From Tolypocladium sp. Sup5 PDA-1 (taxonomy: Eukaryota > Ascomycota > Sordariomycetes > Hypocreales > Ophiocordycipitaceae): DNA of 64,000 nucleotides. How positions within the stretch are numbered: the first letter of the stretch is position 1; each line of letters opens with the position of its first letter. Below, one piece after another: positions 57,201-64,000 of this stretch. The DNA lies in the NCBI GenBank assembly GCA_000750105.3, contig JPHH03000003.1, positions 1,240,001 through 1,304,000 of the forward strand. Direction: 5' to 3'. The notes under the pieces were generated by a model, which did not search any database, had not been told where the DNA came from, and saw nothing but the letters and a program-made list of their open reading frames with translations. Made by a program: the position numbers and the translations under genes.

Positions 57201-57382
57201 TTGCGTGGAGGATCTGCAATGCCAAGGAGGTTCTGGTAAGGCCATCCATCCCCTTATCCTCACGACTGTTGCTCGGGCCGAAGCTGACATGGCATCCACA
57301 TATCTAGGCTCCGTACAGCATGTCTCACTCAAAGGGCACGACGACGCCTGCTGCCCTGGACTTTGCGGATGAAAAGGCGTGA
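54296..57382 (+). CDS. cho2: Phosphatidylethanolamine N-methyltransferase
   Basis: ER membrane enzyme catalysing the first methylation of phosphatidylethanolamine on the way to phosphatidylcholine, using S-adenosylmethionine. Exons 54296-54491, 54570-57235 and 57308-57382 give 978 aa. A soluble Glu/Gln-rich N-terminus leads to FVVPTTHDMVSQLLDP, the family start of the membrane part. Two methyltransferase-like membrane repeats follow: the first with FDGVFEMAPHPMYSIGYAGYYG (about residue 285), the second with LTYTSIYRFLNNPERIFGTAG. ENPHIEKTYN and ERPHMQKVYG end each repeat. The C-terminal third has the conserved APANHSKKDWIGLYMV block and GVFEFRYHHDGNHNV, a C2-like domain typical of Cho2. In yeast CHO2 is controlled by inositol-responsive factors; I see no clear element here. 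Length fits filamentous-fungal orthologues. Confidence 0.95.
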
Positions 57383-58589
57383 GTGTGTCGTGTGAGGGTG
57401 GGTGGCTTCAAAATGGAGACTGGCGAACGAGGTGTTTTTTTGATGGAGGATGTGATGGTTTAAAAGGGGGAGTAAATGGGAAGATACCACTTAGTGACAG
57501 AATGCTTAAACACGAGCGAGTGTAGTTTTGGCGAAGTTCATCGAGCTTTGACGCTGACGGGTGTAGATGGAGATGATGCGCATCCCCGCATCGCACGCAG
57601 CTGCCACGATGTGGTCGATGCGGTCGATGCCTGTCGATGCCGGTCGATGCCGGTCGACGGCGACGACGACCAAGCTCCCTGGGGAATGTGTGATGGCCCC
57701 CCGTGGGGGTATCGTGGGGGCTGCGGAGATGGACAGGAAACATGCCGTAGCGTCGCGTGCTCCCCCACATAATGCGTCAAGAGTCAAGACTCAGGCCGAC
57801 GACTTGACAGACAAAAGGACATCTCTGAAGAAGAATGGAAGAGAGACGAAATGGCCTCAGCAGATGGACACAGCATGATTAACATTCGATTCTAGAACTT
57901 GCTGTTCATCCGAAGCGAGGATGTCCCTGTCGCATCGGAAACAGCCGCAGTCGCGGGTAGGATGATCCCCAGCGAATGGATCGAACCTCTCATGCACAAA
58001 CGCCACCCCACCGACCACCGACCACCGGCCGAGCCCGCCCCTGCGCAGACCCGGCAGTGCCTGTTACTAGCAACGCGGCACAGCTTGGGGGCCGGTTCCT
58101 ATTCCTGTCGCACAAAAGAGTTCTGTTGGTCTTTACACTGTCAAGCGATTCGGTGTTGGTTCAGTGTTGGTTTCAGCGAGTTGCACGAGGTTCAAGGACT
58201 GGACGGGACCGCGTCTCGGCGCGATGGGTTCTAGCGCCCAGACGCCAAGCGACTCGCCTGGGGGCCCTGCGTCGGCATTACTAACGTTACGTTACCCGGC
58301 TCTGGGCGGCTGAATCCATGACGGGTTGGGAAGTGCTCGTCAGGGCGCATGCTGGTGACATCGGACGACTGCTAGATACAATGGGCATTGTCTGGTGCTG
58401 GCATGGGTCGTCGGTCCCTTGCCTTTCTTTCACTCACTGCCTTGTCCTTACATAGGTACCTAGGGTGGGACACGCCCTTGGTTACTGCCATGCTAGGAGA
58501 CATATATTAGAATGCTCTCATCCTCTTCTCCATTCTCTTTGGATGCTTCATCCTCCTCCACATCGCCCGTCCTCGCATCCTCCCCCACG
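57383..58589. promoter_or_regulatory. Intergenic region with short tandem array
   Basis: 1.2 kb between CHO2 and the lactonase-like gene, same strand. It contains the GTCGATGCC-type array (listed separately) and a TATA-like TATATTAG near 58502. No gene supported. Confidence 0.5.
57613..57660. repeat. Tandem GGTCGATGCC-like repeat
   Basis: About five imperfect units of roughly 9-12 bases (GTCGATGCG, GTCGATGCCT, GTCGATGCCG, GTCGATGCCG, GTCGACG) in non-coding DNA downstream of CHO2. The minus strand reads HRPASTGIDR-like repeats, which are not a gene. Confidence 0.8.
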
Positions 58590-59911
58590 ATGCTCAGCCC
58601 AGTATCCGCCAGCGGCCTCGTCTCGTCCCTGCTGTGGACCGGCGCCCACGCCTCGGCCAGCATGCTCTACGTCTCCTCGTACAGCGGCAAGGTCACGACG
58701 CTCGACTTTTCCACCTGCCCGTCGTTGCCTGCCGCAGCCGGAGTGCTCAAGCTCAAGACCGTGTCGTCGACGGACAGCTGCGCGGGCAGCCCGTCGTGGC
58801 TGACGCTGGACCACGGCCTGTCGACGCTCTTCTGCGTGGACGAGGGCCTGCAGTCGGGCGGCGCCTCGCTGTCGTCGTTTAAGGCGAATGCGGACGGGTC
58901 GCTGGCCAAGCTGGACAAGTTGAACACGCCGCCCGGGCCGGTGAGCGGCGCGCTGTATGGGCCTCGGAACAGCGGTCTGGCCGTTGCTCACTAGTGAGTT
59001 CATGCTCACAGCTCCAAGCTCATCCACGGATGAGACTGACACACATATCTCAGCGGCGGCTCTGCCTTTTCAACGTGGGACGTCTCCAACCCGTCCAAGA
59101 TCACCCCCGTGCAGACAGAAACCTTCAAGTCCACCAAGCCGCCCGCCGACCCGGACCGGCAGAACGCGCCGCACCCGCACCAGGCCTTGCTCGACCCGAC
59201 GGGCAAGTTCATCGCCGTGCCGGACCTGGGCACCGACGAGATCCGGCTATTCGCCGTGGGTAGCGCGAACCTGACGGTCAAGCCGCTGCCGCCCGTGGCC
59301 GTGGCCCCCGGCAGCGGGCCGCGGCACGCTGCCTTCGTGGTCAAGGGCGGCAACACGTTCATGTACCTCGTCACGGAGCTGGCGAGCACGATTGTCGGGT
59401 ACCGCGTCACGTATCCCGCGGGGGGCATTAAGCTCGAGGAGCTGTGGACGATTGGCGCGCACGGCAAGGGCAAGCCGGTGCCCAAGACCGCGTTCGCCTC
59501 TGAGATTGTCATTTCGGTGAGTCCCACGGCCATCTCTTGCCGGGCACGCGTGTATCTAATGCGATGCAGCCCGACCAAAACTTCGCCGTCGTCTCCTCGC
59601 GCAACGAAAACAACTTCAGCATCCCCAACTTCGACGTCGGCAACAGCACCGCCATCCCCTCGGACCCCATCATCAACTTCGCCATCGACGCCGCCACGGG
59701 CGCCCTCAGCGCGATCCAGGAGGTGCCGGCGGGCGGCCGCTTCCCGCGCCAGTTCTCCATGAACAAGGCCGGCACGCTCGTCGCCGTGGGGCTGCAGAAC
59801 GACGGGCGCGTGGTGCTCATCAAGCGGGATGCCAAGTCGGGCAGGCTGGGCGAGTTTGCGGGCTATGCGGAGCTCGCGGGGCAGATAACCTCTGTGATCT
59901 TCAACGAGTGA
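58590..59911 (+). CDS. Seven-bladed beta-propeller lactonase-like protein
   Basis: Member of the 6-phosphogluconolactonase/carboxymuconate cyclase-like (Lactonase) family. Exons 58590-58993, 59054-59516 and 59570-59911 give 402 aa. Propeller-family motifs: LYVSSYSGKVTTLDF in the first blade, SWLTLDHGLSTLFCVDEG, APHPHQALLDPTGKFIAVPDLGTDEIRLF (PHPHQ is the family's conserved signature), GPRHAAFVVKGGNTFMYLVTEL, and PRQFSMNKAGTLVAVGLQNDGRVV in the last blade. The N-terminus MLSPVSASGLVSSLLWTGAHASA could be a signal peptide. An in-frame ATG at 58512 would add 26 Ser-rich residues, but a TATA-like TATATTAG lies only a few bases before it, which favours 58590. Substrate unknown; secretion is inferred. 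Confidence 0.87.
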
Positions 59912-60949
59912 TGTTAACGAGTGATGATGGAAACTTGGACGGGGTGGATAGATGTATATAGTTTCAAAGGAGTTGCTCCGAGTCGTTTCAACTTTCAAGC
60001 ATATACACGGACCCCAACCCTAGCTCCGGCTGAGGAATCGTGGCGCCGCCTCCGCCCCCGGATTGCCAGTGAGCGGGCAGCCCAGAACCCCCCGCAGAAT
60101 TCCATCGTCGGCCTGGACTCTGGACTGTTGTGGTTTCGAGCATGGATGGTGATTCTGGTCGGGGCGTGCGGCTGAGTCGCCGTGGCCGTCGGCCCGTCCG
60201 TGCATCACCGTCTCGCCGCAGGATATAATCAGATTCAGCCCCAGCTGCGGAAGCAGGCACGGCAATTGGCGTTCTGGAACAATTATTCTCGATTAACACC
60301 CCCCCGCTCCGCTGGCCGTCTCTCGGTATCGACAACCTGACCTCGTGCGTCGTAACTCGTAACCAGCAGGCCAATGACTCTCTAGCGCAGGGAGGCGTAG
60401 CGTGGACACCACGAGACGACCCTGGTCCATCGGGGCTGCACCTGCACATCTGCACCTCGACAAATCCAATAAAGCCAGACTCCATCCCATGCCTCACCGG
60501 GCTCTGTCGCTATCAGATTCAGGAGCATCCCGCGGGCTCAACCAAGGTATCGCTGGCCTTGCTCGTGTGGCCTCTGACTGCGAGTAACTCGGGGCTGCAG
60601 CCTGCACCTAGGCAGGCAGTGGACACCTCACAGGCTCACAGGCTCACACTGCGCGACGACCGCTGAGTCGCTGACGGCGAGGTCCTCGGCTGAACTCCGA
60701 CATCAGACGCAACCTCTCAGCTCATCCTTCGATCTCACTCAGCAACGCCGTCGTTTGCCCCCGACATGTCGGTGCTGGCTCCATGAGCTCGCGCTGTTCA
60801 GAGTCGCACAGCATCAAGCTGCTCGTCGCTCGCGATACGATACTCGAGTCTCGGCGCAACGCTGAAGCACGCCTCGACGGCTGGCCGCAAACCGCCTTTG
60901 ATTAATTCCGCGGAGCACACATCACCGTTGGCCCCTTCCGCCCGTGCTC
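59912..60949. promoter_or_regulatory. Intergenic region upstream of the Zn2Cys6 gene
   Basis: About 1 kb between two genes on the same strand. No protein-like frame or notable repeat. Confidence 0.5.
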
Positions 60950-63034
60950 ATGCCACTCTCGAATGGATCCAAAACCGCCGGCATGAAGGCCCCGTCCAGC
61001 CAGCGCACGTCCAGCTCCGCCCGCGATGCCGCTGCCGGCGCTGCTCTGCGAGCGAGCCTCCTCTCGCAGTCCTCCGAGGCGGGCTCCAGCGGCCCATCGC
61101 AAGCCTCCGGCGATGACGGCTTCCTGAATCCGCTCAAGAGGAGGCTCATCGACCCCGGCATCGATTATCCCCGCCGGAGAGCCACCATTGCTGTACTATC
61201 TGCCCCGCCGTCCCCAAGCGTCCAGGGTTGCGTACTGACCAAGCCTGCAGTGTGAGGTCTGCCGATCGAGAAAGTCTCGGTGCGATGGGACGAAACCAAA
61301 GTGCAAGCTCTGCACCGAGCTCGGTGCCGAGTGCGTCTATCGCGAGCCGGGCGTCAAGCTGGACGCCGGCGACAAGCTCATCCTCGAGCAGCTCAACCGC
61401 ATCGAGGGCCTCCTCCAGATGAACATGAGCAGCCACGCCGGCGGCATCGGCGCTAACCAGAACTCGCCCTCGTTGAGCAACGGCACGGGCCTCAGCGGCG
61501 ACAACGCCCTGTTGGCGGGCTCGTCCAACAACATCATCAACGTGATACCAAACGGCGGCTTCGGTACCTGGACCAGCGGTCCAACCGGGACCAATATCTC
61601 GACCATGCCAAAGTGCCACACCAACGCCACCATGCATCTGCTGCACTGGCCGCTTATCCGCGACCTGGTGTCTCGGCCGTACGATCCGCAGATCTTGCTC
61701 CAGCTGGAGATGGCCCGCGAACCCCTGCATTCCCTAACGAAAACGCCATGCGTGGATCTATCCAATACGCAAGCCTATATAGAGGCGTACTTTGAGAGGG
61801 TCAACGTGTGGTATGCGTGCGTTAACCCATATACATGGAGGAGCCAGTACCGCACCGCCCTGTCCAACGGCTTCCGAGAGGGCCCAGAAAGCTGCATCGT
61901 GCTGCTCGTGCTGGCCCTCGGCGAGGCAAGCCTGCGTGGCAGTATCTCGAGGATCGTGCCTCACGAGGATCCGCCAGGCCTGCAGTACTTTACCGCAGCC
62001 TGGTCCCTCCTCCCCGGCATGATGACGACGAACAACGTCCTCGCAGCGCAATGCCACCTCCTCGCAGCCGCCTACCTATTCTACCTCGTCCGGCCCCTAG
62101 AAGCGTGGAACCTGCTCTGCACGACGAGCACGAAGCTACAGCTGCTCCTCATGGCGCCGAACCGGGTCCCCGCGCAGCAGCGAGAGCTCGTGGAGCGCAT
62201 CTACTGGAACGCGCTGCTCTTCGAGAGCGACCTGCTGGCTGAGCTGGACCTGCCGCACTCCGGGGTAGTGCAGTTTGAGGAAAACGTGGGACTGCCGGGG
62301 GGCTTCGAGGGCGAGGAGCACGAGCAGCACGTTGGGCGCGATGAGCTGTGGTACTTCTTGGCTGAGATTGCGCTGCGGCGGCTGCTGAACCGGGTCAGCC
62401 AGCTCATCTACTCGAAGGATTCCATGTCCTCGACGACCAGCCTGGAGCCGGTGGTCGCGGAGCTCGACTACCAGCTCACGCAGTGGTACGAGAGTCTGCC
62501 GCTGCCGCTGCAGTTTCCCTTTACTCGGACGGTGCTGCAAGATCCGGTTCAGGCCGTTCTCCGCTTGCGCTTCTATGCGTGCCGGACTATCATATATCGG
62601 CCGTATATCCTCGCAGTATTGGAGAATGAGCAGGCCGTGCTGGATACGTCGGTGCGCGAGTGCTGCCATAAGTGTCTGGAAGCATCCATCCGGCAGCTTG
62701 AGCATGTAGCCGAGCAGTAAGTCGCACTTCCCGCCGACCGTATTCCTACTCTGTGGCACTAACACGACACAGTCACGCGGGCCACATGCCCTACATCTGG
62801 CAAGGCGCCTTATCGATGGTATCACAGACGCTGCTGATAATGGGCGCCTCTATGTCGCCGTCGCTGCTGAGCATCCTCCTCACGCTGGTGCCGCATCGCG
62901 ATGCGCTAGACGAGATCATCAACGAGGTCATCCTGGAGGTCGAACGCTACGCCGCCTTGGCCCCGAGCCTGAACCTCGCGGCTGAGATTGTCAAGGAAGC
63001 AGAGGTCAGGAGGCAGGTGTATCTCGCCAGCTGA
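60950..63034 (+). CDS. Zn2Cys6 fungal transcription factor
   Basis: Nuclear regulator with a Gal4-type binuclear zinc cluster. Exons 60950-61192, 61251-62716 and 62773-63034 give 656 aa. The cluster starts at the second exon: C82, C85, C92, C99, C102 and C109 (CEVCRSRKSRCDGTKPKCKLC), preceded by basic DYPRRRATIA. A short coiled-coil-like LILEQLNRIEGLLQMN follows, then the fungal-specific TF regulatory region (about 240-600) with YIEAYFERVNVWYACVNP, RIYWNALLFESDLLAELDLPHSG and LRLRFYACRTIIYRPY. The first donor is GTACTA, less common but with a TACTGAC branch site. Target genes are unknown; it is not next to a biosynthetic cluster, so no pathway is inferred. Confidence 0.92.
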
Positions 63035-63537
63035 GTTGCCTCGTATGGGAACAGTGTCCAAAGAGGGACAACCTTCACAGCCACGCTGAGAACGGCCAGA
63101 CGCATCAAGTCGGACCCGAGAAGACGTCAGACCCGACCCGAGATCACGGCTGTCGCGTCGATCTGTGTACCAGGACTGTCAACGGTGCTGCGGCAGTCCT
63201 GCTCCTACTCCTTCGTCCACCTACCTGTCCACTCGGGCCATTGTTAGTGACTTAGTGGCGCGCCGGTACCCGATAAAGTCAAGGTTTAGAGGCGCAGAAC
63301 AAGACATTACGGGCGAAAGGCAAGAAACGAGGCTAATTTCGACAAATACTTGAGTCACCAGTATCTTGAAGTTTAACTCGAAATTCGGGGGCCATCTAGC
63401 AACACCTCATCCTACAGCAATCTCTCGACAATAGAAACGATAGTTGCGCATCCTCGCTGTCAGTGTCATATGGAGATCCTAGACAGCGACGCGGGCCGCA
63501 CAGCCGCCTGCCCCTACTACCCATTTCCGCCGGGAGG
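63035..63537. other. Convergent region downstream of the Zn2Cys6 gene
   Basis: 503 bases before the stop of the 2EXR-like frame. If that gene has a further exon, part of this region would be its intron and C-terminus (a GTAGCC donor lies at the stop). No independent gene seen. Confidence 0.4.
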
Positions 63538-63825
63538 CTACCCTTCCGTATCGTCGCTGATCCAGACCGAGTCTCTTCCGTCGTCGAGGCGAAACTCGCA
63601 GTGTGTCCGTCTGAATACAAAGCGGGCCTCGCGGCAGGCGAGGCGAATGGCCCACGTCGTTGGTCCGATGGAGCGAAATCCCGTGGCGGTCGTGTACGCG
63701 ATGACCATCGTGGAGGAGAGAGCGTGCCGCCAGACCTCAATGCGCAACTCGACAGGCAACTTCCCGAAACCGTGGAAGCTTCGAGGTACGTCCATGATGG
63801 CTTGCGGCCCTAACCATGTCTGCAT
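63538..63825 (-). CDS. 2EXR-domain protein, short or partial
   Basis: Minus-strand frame of 95 aa: MQTWLGPQAIMDVPRSF, then FHGFGKLPVELRIEVWRHAL, which matches the 2EXR motif (FxxLPxELRxxIW) found in large families of fungal proteins without known function. LACREARFVFRRTHCEFRL is the usual second conserved element (ACRESR). Normal members are 200-400 aa, so this is either a short or decayed copy, or the last codons GAA GG|GTAG are an exon end with donor GTAGCC and the gene continues below 63538. Start at 63825; a second ATG at 63795 is also possible. The gene may also extend upstream beyond the window. Confidence 0.55.
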   Translation of the reverse strand: MQTWLGPQAIMDVPRSFHGFGKLPVELRIEVWRHALSSTMVIAYTTATGFRSIGPTTWAIRLACREARFVFRRTHCEFRLDDGRDSVWISDDTEG

Positions 63826-64000
63826 CGATGGCGGGCGGCGTCATGAACGTGTCGAGAAACAGGCGGCGCTGGACTCTGATATAGTCTGCAATCATGCGGC
63901 GGCGTCAATGAAGTTTGTTGTTTGCATTCACTGCTTGCCAGACCCCCTGTCAGTCTTTGTTCCATAAGGGAAATCACTGACCAACAAGGCTCGCTCTTCA

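Overview
This window is nuclear DNA of a filamentous ascomycete, most likely a Sordariomycete of the order Hypocreales. Evidence: short GT-AG introns of about 50-80 nt with CTAAC/CTGAC-like branch points, a GC-rich genome, and fungus-specific families (an NDT80/VIB-1-type regulator, a Zn2Cys6 factor, Spo7, a fungal SLATT protein, a CSC1-type channel, a 2EXR protein). Nothing points to bacteria, organelle or virus. Species cannot be fixed from sequence alone. Gene models below are hand-spliced; coordinates span start to stop, and exon limits are given in the text.

Layout: 0-6.4 kb holds a GLO3-type ArfGAP, a nitronate monooxygenase and a two-domain folate enzyme (HPPK-DHPS). 6.4-11.7 kb has no recognisable gene and is rich in microsatellites. 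11.7-14.2 kb carries a VIB-1/XprG-like NDT80-fold regulator, followed by almost 9 kb (to 22.97 kb) with no convincing complete gene, probably its long promoter and leader plus unassigned DNA. 23-24.4 kb encodes a conserved fungal protein of unknown role. 24.7-27.3 kb is a relic island: a frameshifted gag-like fragment and a broken ABCC transporter. 27.9-34.4 kb is compact: an ABC-F ATPase, a lipid-kinase-like protein and TRM1. 35.3-39.7 kb: a SLATT-domain membrane protein, a GT31-like glycosyltransferase, a GNAT acetyltransferase. 40.2-48.7 kb: SPO7 and a CLD1/ABHD5-like hydrolase transcribed divergently, then a CSC1/OSCA-type channel. 50.4-52.8 kb: a CYSTM-like peptide and eIF3g. 54.3-63.8 kb: CHO2, a lactonase-fold protein, a Zn2Cys6 regulator and a 2EXR-type fragment.

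Functional themes: several genes deal with membrane lipids (lipid kinase-like, SPO7, CLD1-like hydrolase, CHO2), although scattered among housekeeping genes; this is not a biosynthetic cluster. Most unusual are the gene-poor surroundings of the VIB-1-like gene, a recurrent family of short inverted motifs (TACGAAGTA, TACTCCGTA, TAGTCCGTA) confined, as far as I found, to non-coding DNA, a eukaryotic SLATT protein, two possible start sites in TRM1, and an orphan cysteine-rich open stretch at 49.45 kb.
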